64,000 nucleotides of DNA. Origin: Variovorax ginsengisoli (GTDB taxonomy: Bacteria; Pseudomonadota; Gammaproteobacteria; Burkholderiales; Burkholderiaceae_C). The stretch is from assembly GCF_030486595.1 (NCBI RefSeq), contig NZ_JAUJZH010000002.1:248001-312000 (forward strand), given 5' to 3'. Positions 26,207 to 34,636 of this stretch are shown piece by piece (within the stretch, counting starts at the first letter, position 1; every line of letters starts with the position of its first letter). The position numbers and the translations under genes were made by a program. Below the pieces are notes generated by a model. That model saw nothing but the letters and a program-made list of their open reading frames with translations, ran no database searches and was not told the origin of the DNA.

Positions 26207-26335
26207 ATTCAATGCCGATGGCCATCGGCGCCAGGCGTCGGGACGGCCGCCTTGCCCTCACGGCAGCACGGAAGTACTTCGGCGATTAAAATCACGGCCC
26301 CTTCCCGAGCGCGCACGCGTGGTGCGCCCCATCCC

Positions 26336-28285
26336 ATGCTGTACCCCGAAGAATTCGATGTGATCGTCGTCGGCGGCGGCCATGCCGGCACCGAAGCCGC
26401 GCTGGCCTCCGCCCGCATGGGCGCTCGCACGCTGCTGCTGACCCACAACATCGAGACCCTGGGCCAGATGAGCTGCAACCCCTCGATCGGCGGGATCGGC
26501 AAGGGGCATCTCGTGAAGGAGGTCGACGCGCTCGGCGGCGCGATGGGGATCGCGACGGACGAGGGCGGAATCCAGTTCCGGATCCTCAATTCGAGCAAGG
26601 GGCCGGCGGTTCGGGCGACCCGGGCGCAGGCCGACCGCATCCTTTACAAGGCGGCGATTCGCCGCCGGCTCGAGAACCAGCCGAATCTGTCGCTGTTCCA
26701 GCAGGCGGTCGACGACCTCATGATCGAGGGCGATCGCGTGGTGGGCGCCATCACGCAGGTGGGCATCGCCTTCCGGGCGCGGGCGGTTGTGCTCACGGCG
26801 GGCACCTTCCTGGACGGGCGCATCCATGTCGGCCTCGACAACTACCAGGCCGGCCGGGCAGGGGACCCGCCGGCGGTCAGCCTGTCGGCCCGGCTCAAGG
26901 AACTCAAGCTGCCCCAGGGACGCCTGAAGACCGGCACGCCGCCGCGGCTCGATGGCCGGACCATCGATTTCTCGAAGTGCACCGAACAGCCCGGGGACGG
27001 GATGCCGGGCGGCGCCGGCCCGATGCCGGTGTTCAGCTTCATGGGCCGGGCGGAGATGCATCCGCAGCAGGTGCCTTGCTGGATCACCAACACCAACGCC
27101 CGTACCCACGACATCATCCGTTCTGGATTTGATCGCAGCCCGATGTTCACGGGCAAGATCGACGGCATCGGCCCGCGCTATTGCCCGAGCGTGGAGGACA
27201 AGATCAACCGATTCGCCGACAAGGAGAGCCACCAGATCTTTCTCGAACCCGAAGGGCTGACCACCCACGAGTTCTACCCCAACGGGATCTCGACCAGCCT
27301 GCCGTTCGACATCCAGTACCAGTTGGTGCGCTCGATGGCGGGCCTCGAGAACGCGCACATCCTGCGTCCCGGCTACGCCATCGAATACGACTACTTCGAT
27401 CCGCGCGAACTCAAGAGCAATTTCGAGACGCGCGCGATCCAGGGCTTGTTCTTCGCCGGGCAGATCAACGGCACGACCGGCTACGAAGAAGCGGCGGCGC
27501 AGGGGCTGTTCGCGGGCATCAATGCGGCACTGCAATGCCGGGGCGAAGCCGCGTGGCTGCCGCGGCGCGATGAGGCCTACCTGGGCGTCCTGGTCGACGA
27601 CCTGATCACCAAGGGCGTGACCGAGCCATATCGCATGTTCACGAGCCGAGCCGAGTTCCGGTTGCAGCTGCGCGAGGACAACGCCGACATGCGCCTGACC
27701 GAAGCGGGCCGCAAGCTTGGCCTGGTCGACGATGCGCGCTGGAACGCCTTCTCCCGCAAGCGCGACGTTGTTTCACGTGAAACAGAGCGGCTGCGTTCGA
27801 TCTGGGTCAATCCGCGGAACCTGCCGGCTGCCGAGTCGGAGCGGGTGCTGGGCAAGGCGATCGACCATGAATACAACCTGGGCGACCTGCTGCGCCGCCC
27901 GAACGTCAACTACGCCTCGCTGATGTCGCTGGACGGCGGCAAGTACAGCGCGCCGGAGGCCCCGGGTGCGGTCGAGATCGAGCAGATCGAGATTGCGGCC
28001 AAGTATTCGGGCTACATCGACCGCCAGCATGACGAGGTCGAGCGTGCCGCCCATCTCGAGAACCTCAAGCTGCCCGAGACCTTCGATTACGGCCAGGTCA
28101 AGGCGCTGAGCTTCGAGGTGCGGCAGAAGCTGGCCAAGCACCGGCCCGAGACGCTGGGCATGGCCTCGCGCATCTCGGGCGTGACGCCGGCCGCCATCTC
28201 GCTGCTGATGATCCATCTTCGAAAGGGTGGGCACCAGGCTTTCGCCCGCGACCCGGTCGAAGCAGAAATCCCGGCCGCGGAATGA
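26336..28285 (+). CDS. mnmG: tRNA uridine-5-carboxymethylaminomethyl modification enzyme MnmG (GidA)
   Basis: A 649-residue FAD protein that with MnmE adds the cmnm5 group to the wobble uridine of several tRNAs. The Rossmann motif [12 protein letters not shown] is at the N-terminus. The catalytic cysteines are in [14 protein letters not shown] and [22 protein letters not shown] and the helical C-terminal MnmE-binding domain (residues about 550-640) are intact. The ATG at 26336 ([10 protein letters not shown]) is the family start. It overlaps rsmG by four bases. A perfect parS lies inside the coding region at 27769, tying the gene to chromosome partition and a near-origin position. Confidence 0.98.
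   Translation: MLYPEEFDVIVVGGGHAGTEAALASARMGARTLLLTHNIETLGQMSCNPSIGGIGKGHLVKEVDALGGAMGIATDEGGIQFRILNSSKGPAVRATRAQADRILYKAAIRRRLENQPNLSLFQQAVDDLMIEGDRVVGAITQVGIAFRARAVVLTAGTFLDGRIHVGLDNYQAGRAGDPPAVSLSARLKELKLPQGRLKTGTPPRLDGRTIDFSKCTEQPGDGMPGGAGPMPVFSFMGRAEMHPQQVPCWITNTNARTHDIIRSGFDRSPMFTGKIDGIGPRYCPSVEDKINRFADKESHQIFLEPEGLTTHEFYPNGISTSLPFDIQYQLVRSMAGLENAHILRPGYAIEYDYFDPRELKSNFETRAIQGLFFAGQINGTTGYEEAAAQGLFAGINAALQCRGEAAWLPRRDEAYLGVLVDDLITKGVTEPYRMFTSRAEFRLQLREDNADMRLTEAGRKLGLVDDARWNAFSRKRDVVSRETERLRSIWVNPRNLPAAESERVLGKAIDHEYNLGDLLRRPNVNYASLMSLDGGKYSAPEAPGAVEIEQIEIAAKYSGYIDRQHDEVERAAHLENLKLPETFDYGQVKALSFEVRQKLAKHRPETLGMASRISGVTPAAISLLMIHLRKGGHQAFARDPVEAEIPAAE
27769..27784. other. parS site (perfect 16-bp) inside mnmG
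   Basis: TGTTTCACGTGAAACA matches the conserved bacterial parS palindrome at all 16 positions. It would be the ParB nucleation site. Its placement in mnmG is within 3.3 kb of parB. Confidence 0.92.
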
Positions 28286-28920
28286 GCCAGGAGCAACTGC
28301 TGCGCGAAGGCTCGGCCGCGCTGGGCCTGGCCCTGACCGACGTTCAGTGCGAGCGCCTCCTGGCCTACGGCGCGCTGATCCTCAAGTGGAACAAGGTCTA
28401 CAACCTGACCGCGCTCCGCGATCCGGCCACGGTGCTCACGCACCATCTGCTCGACAGCTTGTCGGTGATCGCGCCGCTGCGACGCGAGTGTCCAGACGCC
28501 GCGAATTTGCTGGACGTTGGCGCCGGCGCGGGGCTGCCTGGGGCGGTCATCGCCATCCTGCGCGACGACATCCAGGTCACCTGCCTCGATGCCGTGGCCA
28601 AGAAGGCGGCCTTTGTCCAGCAGGTGGCGTCGGAGCTGCGGTTGAAGAACCTGCGCGGGTTGCACGCCCGGGTGGAGGTGCTGCAAGGCAGCTACGGGCT
28701 GATCAGCTCCCGCGCATTCGCCTCGCTGGCGGATTTTGTCTCGGGCTCGCAACACCTGCTGGCGCCGCAAGGCAAGTGGATGGCCATGAAGGGCAGGGCG
28801 CCGGACGACGAAATCGCCCAGCTTCCGGCCAGCTGCGAGGTGTTTCACGTGGAACAACTCACGGTTCCGGGGCTGGACGCCGAGCGTTGCATCGTCTGGA
28901 TGCGAAAACCCGGCGTCTGA
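28282..28920 (+). CDS. rsmG: 16S rRNA (guanine-527 N7)-methyltransferase RsmG (GidB)
   Basis: A 212-residue SAM-dependent methyltransferase that modifies G527 of 16S rRNA. Seen are [16 protein letters not shown] near the N-terminus, the SAM-binding [28 protein letters not shown] and a final [10 protein letters not shown] segment, all typical. It overlaps the mnmG stop (ATGA). A parS-like site lies near its 3' end at 28841. Length and order after mnmG are the usual proteobacterial arrangement. Confidence 0.97.
   Translation: MSQEQLLREGSAALGLALTDVQCERLLAYGALILKWNKVYNLTALRDPATVLTHHLLDSLSVIAPLRRECPDAANLLDVGAGAGLPGAVIAILRDDIQVTCLDAVAKKAAFVQQVASELRLKNLRGLHARVEVLQGSYGLISSRAFASLADFVSGSQHLLAPQGKWMAMKGRAPDDEIAQLPASCEVFHVEQLTVPGLDAERCIVWMRKPGV
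28841..28856. other. Second parS site, inside rsmG
   Basis: TGTTTCACGTGGAACA; its complement TGTTCCACGTGAAACA fits the degenerate parS consensus TGTTNCACGTGAAACA. It is 1.07 kb from the perfect site in mnmG, a spacing typical of parS clusters. Confidence 0.82.
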
Positions 28921-28980
28921 CCGACGCTGCGCGCGTCGACCTCGCTTAGACTCGACGCACTCCCCATTGAGGTACTTTGC

Positions 28981-29595
28981 ATGTTCGGCATCGCTGATTA
29001 CGGCGCGTTCGTCGCGGCCATCGTTCTTTTTCTCGCGATTCCCGGGCCTGGCAACCTCGCGCTGATCACTTCGACGGGCAAGGGCGGCATCCGCGGCGGC
29101 TTGGCCGCCACTTTCGGGGTGATCGCGGGCGACCAGGTGCTGATGTGGGCCGCCGTGGCCGGCGTCGCCGCCCTGTTGACCGCCTATCCGGCCGCATTCA
29201 GTGCCGTCCAATGGCTCGGCGCCGGCTACCTGGCCTGGTTGGGCCTGAAGATGATCCGGGCCAAGCCCGGCGCGGCCCCGATCCTGAACATCCGGCCCAG
29301 GCAGTACTTCCAGCAGGCCGTGACCATTACCTTGCTGAATCCCAAGGCCATCGTCTTCTACATGGCCTTCTTCCCGCTCTTCATCGATCCCAGCCGCCAC
29401 CAGGGTTTGGCCACCTTCGGGGCGATGGCCGCCACAATCGCTTTCCTGACCCTGATGTACGGCCTGATCGTGACCTTGCTGACCTATTTCCTGGCCGAGC
29501 GCCTGCGCGCCAATCCCAAAGTTTCGGGTGCACTGGGCAAGCTGGCGGGCGTTTTCCTGATCGCCTTCGGCTTCAAACTGGCCATTTCCCGCTGA
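28981..29595 (+). CDS. LysE/RhtB family amino-acid exporter
   Basis: A 204-residue inner-membrane protein with about six helices. IPGPGNLALITSTGKGGIRGGLAATFGVIAGD is the signature of the LysE/RhtB family, and LNPKAIVFYMAFFPLFID is the conserved second-half motif. Such proteins export amino acids or related small molecules by proton exchange; the substrate here is unknown. It lies between rsmG and parA, stopping one base before the parA start, so it may share their transcript. Confidence 0.9.
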   Translation: MFGIADYGAFVAAIVLFLAIPGPGNLALITSTGKGGIRGGLAATFGVIAGDQVLMWAAVAGVAALLTAYPAAFSAVQWLGAGYLAWLGLKMIRAKPGAAPILNIRPRQYFQQAVTITLLNPKAIVFYMAFFPLFIDPSRHQGLATFGAMAATIAFLTLMYGLIVTLLTYFLAERLRANPKVSGALGKLAGVFLIAFGFKLAISR

Positions 29596-29596
29596 C

Positions 29597-30454
29597 ATGG
29601 CCAAGATTTTCTGCATTGCGAACCAGAAGGGCGGCGTCGGCAAGACCACGACCACGGTGAACCTGGCGGCCGGCCTGGCCAAGGTGGGGCAGCGGGTCCT
29701 GATGATCGACCTCGATCCGCAGGGCAACGCCACCATGGGCTCGGGCGTCGACAAGCGCCAGCTGGAGACCACGGTGTACGACGTCCTGCTCGAATCGGCG
29801 TCGGTCGCCGAGGCCCGGGTGCGGTCCGAAGCCTGCGGCTACGACATCCTCGGCGCCAACCGCGAGCTGGCGGGTGCCGAGGTCGAGATGGTGGCGCTTG
29901 ACCGGCGCGAGAAGCGCCTGCGCACCGCCCTGGCCGCGGTCGGGGCCGAATACGACTACATCCTGATCGATTGCCCGCCGAGCCTCAGCCTGCTCACCCT
30001 CAACGGACTGTGTGCTGCCCACGGCGTGATCGTGCCGATGCAGTGCGAGTACTTCGCGCTCGAGGGGCTGACCGACCTGGTCAACACGATCAAGCAGGTG
30101 CACGCGAACCTCAACAAGAACCTCCAGATCATCGGCTTGCTGCGGGTGATGTTCGACCCGCGCATCACCCTGCAGCAGCAGGTGAGCGAGCAGCTGAAGG
30201 CACATTTCGGGGACAAGGTGTTCGACACCGTGATCCCGCGCAACGTGCGCCTGGCCGAAGCACCGAGCTACGGCCTGCCGGGCGTGGTCTTCGATCCGCC
30301 GGCCAAGGGCAGCGTGGCCTTCGTCGCTTTTGCCCAGGAGCTGGTGGACAAGATGCCGCCGGCCAGCGCGATGGCGTCGGAGGCCGCAAGCCCGCCCGTG
30401 CCCGCCCCGATGGACGCACCGCCGGTGGCGGTCCAACTGCCGGACAGCCTTTGA
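29597..30454 (+). CDS. parA: Chromosome partitioning ATPase ParA
   Basis: A 285-residue ParA/Soj ATPase. The deviant Walker A KGGVGKTTTTVNLAA, the Walker A' DLDPQGNAT and Walker B YILIDCPPSLS are intact. It has no N-terminal DNA-binding extension, so it is the chromosomal Soj type. The last 28 or so residues are a Pro/Ala-rich tail beyond the usual end. It drives segregation of the ParB-parS complexes. The parA stop overlaps a TTG start of the next gene (TTGA), linking it to the hydrolase and then parB. Confidence 0.97.
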   Translation: MAKIFCIANQKGGVGKTTTTVNLAAGLAKVGQRVLMIDLDPQGNATMGSGVDKRQLETTVYDVLLESASVAEARVRSEACGYDILGANRELAGAEVEMVALDRREKRLRTALAAVGAEYDYILIDCPPSLSLLTLNGLCAAHGVIVPMQCEYFALEGLTDLVNTIKQVHANLNKNLQIIGLLRVMFDPRITLQQQVSEQLKAHFGDKVFDTVIPRNVRLAEAPSYGLPGVVFDPPAKGSVAFVAFAQELVDKMPPASAMASEAASPPVPAPMDAPPVAVQLPDSL

Positions 30455-30993
30455 CCGCCCCCAAGATCCTGCTGCTGCCCGGCTGGCAGAACAGCGACGA
30501 GGCCCACTGGCAGAGCCGCTGGGAAGCGCTTCATGGCGACCATCGCGTCGAGCAGCACGACTGGATGCGGCCGCTGCGGGGCGACTGGAGCGCCCGGCTC
30601 GAAGAAGAGGTGCTGGCCGCCCCGGGTCCGGTGGTGCTGGTCGCGCACAGCCTGGGCTGCATCCTGGTGGCCGCCTGGGCCGCGCACTCGGGCCATACGG
30701 CCAAGGTGCGGGCGGCGCTGCTGGTGGCGCCCGGCGACCTGGAACGCGACGACCTGCGCCAGATGATTCCCGGCTGGGCGCCGATCTTGCGCCAGCCGCT
30801 GCCATTTCCTTCGCTGATGATCGCCGGCCAGGACGACCCGTACTGCGAGGCCGCCCGTTCGCGCCAGATGGCGCGCGACTGGGGCGCACGCTTCGTCGAT
30901 GCCGGCGCCCGCGGCCACATCAACGGCGAATCCGGCCTGGGCGACTGGCCCGAAGGCCGCGCACTGCTGAACGAACTACTGAAAGACAAATGA
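30451..30993 (+). CDS. RBBP9/YdeN-type serine alpha/beta hydrolase within the par operon
   Basis: A 180-residue minimal alpha/beta hydrolase. The triad is visible as Ser67 in VAHSLGC, Asp128 (or 129) in AGQDDPY and His156 in RGHING, and LLLPGWQNS is the oxyanion strand. Start: TTG at 30451, overlapping the parA stop; this gives LTAPKILLLPGW, the normal family N-terminus. Its own stop overlaps the parB start (ATGA). Translation of parA, hydrolase and parB is therefore coupled. The family are small esterases or aminopeptidase-like enzymes of unclear substrate; a role in partition is only suggested by position. Confidence 0.87.
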   Translation: MTAPKILLLPGWQNSDEAHWQSRWEALHGDHRVEQHDWMRPLRGDWSARLEEEVLAAPGPVVLVAHSLGCILVAAWAAHSGHTAKVRAALLVAPGDLERDDLRQMIPGWAPILRQPLPFPSLMIAGQDDPYCEAARSRQMARDWGARFVDAGARGHINGESGLGDWPEGRALLNELLKDK

Positions 30994-31940
30994 CCTCCAT
31001 GGCCACCAAAAAACCAAAGGGCCTCGGCCGCGGCCTCGAGGCCCTGCTGGGCCCGACCTTCAACGGTTCGGACACCGCGGTCAACGACGACTCGGTGCTA
31101 CCGAATCCGACCACCTTGCAGCTCGACCAGATGGTGCCTGGCGTCTACCAGCCCCGCACGCGGATGGACGAGGGCGCGCTCTACGAGCTGGCCGAGAGCA
31201 TCAAGGCGCAGGGCATCATGCAGCCGATCCTGGTGCGCCGGCTCGACAGCGATGCGGCGCGCGAGAAGAAGGCCGAGTTCGAGATCATCGCCGGCGAGCG
31301 GCGCTTCCGTGCCGCCGGGCTGGCCGGCCTGGAAAGCGTGCCGGTGCTGGTTCGCGACGTGCCCGACGAAGCCGCCGCCGCCATGTCGCTGATCGAGAAC
31401 ATCCAGCGCGAAGACCTCAATCCGCTCGAAGAGGCCCAGGGGCTGCAAAGGCTGGTGCAAGAGTTTGGGCTTACTCACGAATCCGCCGCCCAGGCCGTGG
31501 GGCGTTCGCGCAGCGCGGCCAGCAACCTGCTGCGCCTGCTCAACCTGGCCGAGCCCGCCCAGGCCATGCTGATGGCCGGCGACATCGACATGGGCCATGC
31601 GCGCGCACTGCTGTCGCTCGACAAGGGCACGCAGATCACCGCGGCCAACCAGATCGCGGCCAAGAAGATGTCGGTGCGCGAAGCCGAAGCGCTGGTCAAG
31701 AAACTGGCGGCCGAGTTCAGTCTCTCGCCGTCGCCCCGGCGGGGCGCCGCCGAGAAGTCGCGCGACCTGCTGCGGGTCGAGGAGGAGCTGGCCGACCTGC
31801 TGGCGGCCGAAGTCGAAGTCCGCATCAAGAAGCGCACCCGCCGCGGCGGCAAGGTGGAGGAGAGCGGCGAACTGGCGATCCACTTCGGCTCGCTCGACGC
31901 GCTCAACGGCCTCATCGACCGCATCCGCCAAACGGCCTAG
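30990..31940 (+). CDS. parB: Chromosome partitioning protein ParB (CTPase/DNA-binding)
   Basis: A 316-residue ParB. It begins MTSMATKKPKGLGRGLEALL, the usual basic N-terminal ParA-activating segment. The CTP-binding motifs GERRFRAA and ENIQREDLNPLEEA are intact, followed by the helix-turn-helix region (QAVGRSRSAASNLLRLL) and a C-terminal dimerisation domain. It binds the parS sites in mnmG and rsmG and spreads as a clamp. ATG 30990 overlaps the hydrolase stop; a second ATG at 30999 is also possible. It is the last gene of the block. Confidence 0.97.
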   Translation: MTSMATKKPKGLGRGLEALLGPTFNGSDTAVNDDSVLPNPTTLQLDQMVPGVYQPRTRMDEGALYELAESIKAQGIMQPILVRRLDSDAAREKKAEFEIIAGERRFRAAGLAGLESVPVLVRDVPDEAAAAMSLIENIQREDLNPLEEAQGLQRLVQEFGLTHESAAQAVGRSRSAASNLLRLLNLAEPAQAMLMAGDIDMGHARALLSLDKGTQITAANQIAAKKMSVREAEALVKKLAAEFSLSPSPRRGAAEKSRDLLRVEEELADLLAAEVEVRIKKRTRRGGKVEESGELAIHFGSLDALNGLIDRIRQTA

Positions 31941-31964
31941 CTCGCCGTCCGGCGTCCCTTGCTT

Positions 31965-32030
31965 CTGGTTGAATTGATTTCAACCAGTTACCCGTCCTAT
32001 GCTCCCGCTACAACTTTTAAATCAAAAGTT
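31965..32030 (+). promoter_or_regulatory. Promoter with overlapping palindrome and 5'-end hairpin for the CsgG-like gene
   Basis: TTGATT (31975-31980) and TATGCT (31998-32003) are spaced by exactly 17 bases, a good sigma-70 promoter. A 9-bp inverted repeat (CTGGTTGAA at 31965-31973 with its complement at 31979-31987) covers the -35 box and looks like an operator, although it could also be the parB terminator hairpin. A second inverted repeat (AACTTTT...AAAAGTT, 32012-32030) would sit right at the transcript start, ahead of the AAGAGGGG ribosome site. Confidence 0.5.
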
Positions 32031-32046
32031 CTAAGAGGGGAATCAC

Positions 32047-32949
32047 ATGGGACAACGCGTATCACCATGGGCCGCCATGGCCGCGGCTGCGATGCTGCTC
32101 GCGGGCTGCGAAACCACCGACATGCAGATGGGCAGCCAGAGCGCCAAGACGGTGGCCACCGGCAGCGCTGCGGGCAGTGCCAGCGCCAACACCAGCAGCG
32201 CGCTCGAGAAATGCGCCTCGCCGCTGGGCACGGTGTCGCTGATCGAGAACCAGTCGGCCGGCTGGTACACGATCCTGCGCAACGAGTACAAGCTGCCGCC
32301 GACGTCCAACCTGCTGCGGCTGCTGATCCAGCAGTCGAACTGCTTCGTGGTGGTCGAGCGCGGCGCGGCCGGCATGAACGCCATGTCGCGCGAGCGCCAG
32401 TTGTCGCAATCCGGCGAGATGCGCCAGGGCAGCAACTTCGGCGGCGGCCAGATGGTGGCCTCCGACTACGGCATGTCGCCCGAGATCGTCTTCAGCAACC
32501 AGAACGCGGGCGGCATGGGCGGCGCGCTGGGCGGCTTGGTCGGCGGCCGCTACAGCGGCGTGCTGTCCGCGGTCGGCGGCAGCATGCAGACCAAGGAGGC
32601 CAGCGCGATGCTGACCTTGATCGACAACCGGTCGGGGGTGCAGGTCGCGGCGTCGGAGGGCAGCGCCTCGAAGACCGACTTCGGCGCCTTCGGCTCGGTG
32701 TTCGGCGGCAGCGCCGGCGGCGCGCTGGGCGGCTACACCAACACGGCCCAGGGCAAGGTGATCAGCGCCGCCTTCATGGACGCGTTCAACCAGATGGTCA
32801 TCTCGCTGCGCAACTACAAGGCGCAGACGGTGCAGGGCCAGGGGCTGGGCGGCGGCGGCCGGCTCGGCGTGGACGGCGCGGCACCGCCATCGCAGACCTC
32901 GGCGCCGCAACCTGCGCCGGCTCGCCGCGGGAGCAGCACGCAAAAATAG
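32047..32949 (+). CDS. CsgG/HfaB-like outer-membrane lipoprotein
   Basis: A 300-residue lipoprotein. The lipobox LLAGC places the lipidated Cys at 21, with Glu at +2, so outer-membrane sorting is expected. Segments such as LLRLLIQQSNCFVVVERG and SDYGMSPEIVF, with a Gly-rich central part (GGALGGLVGGRYSG), resemble the CsgG/HfaB family of secretion-pore lipoproteins. No curli or holdfast genes are nearby, so it is not part of a recognisable fibre operon. The C-terminal 40 residues are Pro/Gln/Ser-rich. Assignment is by pattern and moderately sure. Confidence 0.75.
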   Translation: MGQRVSPWAAMAAAAMLLAGCETTDMQMGSQSAKTVATGSAAGSASANTSSALEKCASPLGTVSLIENQSAGWYTILRNEYKLPPTSNLLRLLIQQSNCFVVVERGAAGMNAMSRERQLSQSGEMRQGSNFGGGQMVASDYGMSPEIVFSNQNAGGMGGALGGLVGGRYSGVLSAVGGSMQTKEASAMLTLIDNRSGVQVAASEGSASKTDFGAFGSVFGGSAGGALGGYTNTAQGKVISAAFMDAFNQMVISLRNYKAQTVQGQGLGGGGRLGVDGAAPPSQTSAPQPAPARRGSSTQK

Positions 32950-32969
32950 GGGCAACGCTCAGGGTGAGA

Positions 32970-33005
32970 AAAACCCCGGTCGCTCTGGCGAGTGGCCGGG
33001 GTTTT
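32970..33005. terminator. Rho-independent terminator after the CsgG-like gene
   Basis: AAAACCCCGG (32970-32979) pairs perfectly with CCGGGGTTTT (32996-33005); A- and T-tracts at both sides allow termination in either direction. Confidence 0.82.
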
Positions 33006-33049
33006 CATGGGGGCTCTATTTCGAGAAGGGCTGGATCTGAAGAAGGGCT

Positions 33050-33145
33050 TGATCAGTTGAGGACAGAGCAAAAACTGCTGCGCAGTTTCTTGGTCTGTCC
33101 CGCAAGGTCTTCAAGAAGTTTCTTGGTCTGTCCCGCAAGGTCTCA
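33050..33145 (-). repeat. Structured dispersed repeat, copy B, with internal tandem duplication
   Basis: On the minus strand it begins with the TGA stop of the FAD-linked dehydrogenase gene, as TGAGACCTTGCGGGACAGA. The first 30 or so bases are duplicated in tandem (GAAGACCTTGCGGGACAGA repeats), then the nested hairpins follow as in copy A (11816-11876), ending TGATCA. The inner stem is AAACTGC/GCAGTTT with a changed loop, so pairing is kept although bases differ. Confidence 0.77.
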
Positions 33146-34567
33146 CAAGTTGAAGATCTTGCCTGGGTTCATGATGTTCTTCGGGTCGAGCGCGCGCTTG
33201 ATGGTGCGCATCATGTCGATCGCGCCGGCACCCGCTTCGGTCACCAGGAAGTCCATCTTGTGCAGGCCGACGCCGTGTTCGCCGGTGCAGGTGCCCTCGA
33301 GCGCCAGGGCGCGCGAGACCAGCGCATGGTTGAGCTTCTCGGCGGTCACGCGCTCCTCGGGCAGATTGGGGTCGAGCAGGTAGCCGAAGTGGAAGTTGCC
33401 GTCGCCGACATGGCCCACCAGGAAGTAGGGGATGCCGCTGGCATCGGCCTCGGCGACCGACTCGAGCAGGCAGTCGGCCAGCCGCGAGATCGGCACGCAG
33501 GTGTCGGTCGAGATGACGCGGCAGCCGGGGCGCGACTGCACCGCCGCGAAGTAGCTGTTGTGGCGCGCGGTCCAGAGGCGGGTGCGCTCCTCGGGCGTGC
33601 TGGCCCACTCGAAGGCCTTGCCGCCGTGGCCGCTGGCGAGTTCCTGCACCGTCTCGGCCTGTTCCTTGACGCCGGCCGGCGAGCCGTGGAACTCCATCAG
33701 CAGCATCGGCTCCTCGCGCAGGCCGAGCTTGGCGTAGGCGTTCACCATGCGCACCGTGTTGACGTCGATCAGCTCGACCCGCGCGATCGGCACGCCGAGC
33801 TGGATGATCTCGATGGTGGTGCGCACCGCCGCCTCGATGCTCGGGAACGAGCAGATCGCGGCCGACACTGCCTCGGGCAGCGGATAGATGCGCAAGGTGA
33901 CTTCGGTGATCACGCCGAGCGTGCCTTCGCTGCCGACGATGAGCCGGGTCAGGTCGTAGCCGGCCGAGGACTTTTTGGCCCGGGTCCCGGTGCGGATCAC
34001 TTCGCCGCTGGCCGTGACGACCTCGAGCGCCAGCACGTTCTCGCGCATGGTGCCGTAGCGGACCGCGTTGGTGCCGCTGGCGCGGGTGGCCGCCATGCCG
34101 CCAATCGAGGCATCGGCGCCCGGGTCGATCGGGAAGAAGAGGCCGGTGCTCTTGATCTCGTCGTTGAGCTGCTTGCGCGTGACGCCGGGCTGCACGGTCA
34201 CCGTGAGGTCGTCGGCGTTGATCGACAGCACGCGGTTCATGCGGCTGACGTCGATGCTGATGCCGCCCTGCACCGCCAGCAGGTGGCCTTCGAGCGAGGA
34301 GCCGACGCCGAACGGGATGACCGGCACGCTGTGCGCGCTGGCCAGCGCGACCGCGTCGGCCACGTCCTGCGTGCTTTCGGCGAAGACCACGGCCGAGGGC
34401 GGCGGTGCGTCGAAGGAGGATTCGTCGCGGCCGTGCTGCGTGCGCACCGCCAGCGCGGTCGAGCAGCGCTCGCCGAAGCGGGCCTTCAGCGACTCGATGA
34501 GAGCGTCGGGCACCGCGCGCAGCGCGATCTCGGGCGTGAGATGGGAGGGGGCGGTGGGCGCATTCAT
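33143..34567 (-). CDS. FAD-linked oxidase / D-2-hydroxy-acid dehydrogenase (GlcD-like)
   Basis: A 474-residue flavoprotein of the PCMH/VAO family. FAD-binding PFGVGSSLEGHLLAVQGGI and GADASIGGMAATRASGTNAVRYGTMRENVL are diagnostic. The C-terminal HVGDGNFHFG and TCTGEHGVG motifs supply metal and substrate ligands as in D-lactate dehydrogenase (Dld/GlcD group). It oxidises a D-2-hydroxy acid, probably lactate or glycolate, passing electrons to an unknown acceptor. No glcE or glcF follows, favouring a single-subunit enzyme. Its stop codon lies in a dispersed repeat. It is divergent from the adenosyltransferase gene, 69 bases away. Confidence 0.88.
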   Translation of the reverse strand: MNAPTAPSHLTPEIALRAVPDALIESLKARFGERCSTALAVRTQHGRDESSFDAPPPSAVVFAESTQDVADAVALASAHSVPVIPFGVGSSLEGHLLAVQGGISIDVSRMNRVLSINADDLTVTVQPGVTRKQLNDEIKSTGLFFPIDPGADASIGGMAATRASGTNAVRYGTMRENVLALEVVTASGEVIRTGTRAKKSSAGYDLTRLIVGSEGTLGVITEVTLRIYPLPEAVSAAICSFPSIEAAVRTTIEIIQLGVPIARVELIDVNTVRMVNAYAKLGLREEPMLLMEFHGSPAGVKEQAETVQELASGHGGKAFEWASTPEERTRLWTARHNSYFAAVQSRPGCRVISTDTCVPISRLADCLLESVAEADASGIPYFLVGHVGDGNFHFGYLLDPNLPEERVTAEKLNHALVSRALALEGTCTGEHGVGLHKMDFLVTEAGAGAIDMMRTIKRALDPKNIMNPGKIFNL

Positions 34568-34636
34568 CGGGGCGGTCTCCTGAAGGGTCTAACATTCTAC
34601 GAACCGCTTCCTCAACCCGCACCAGAGACCACACCC

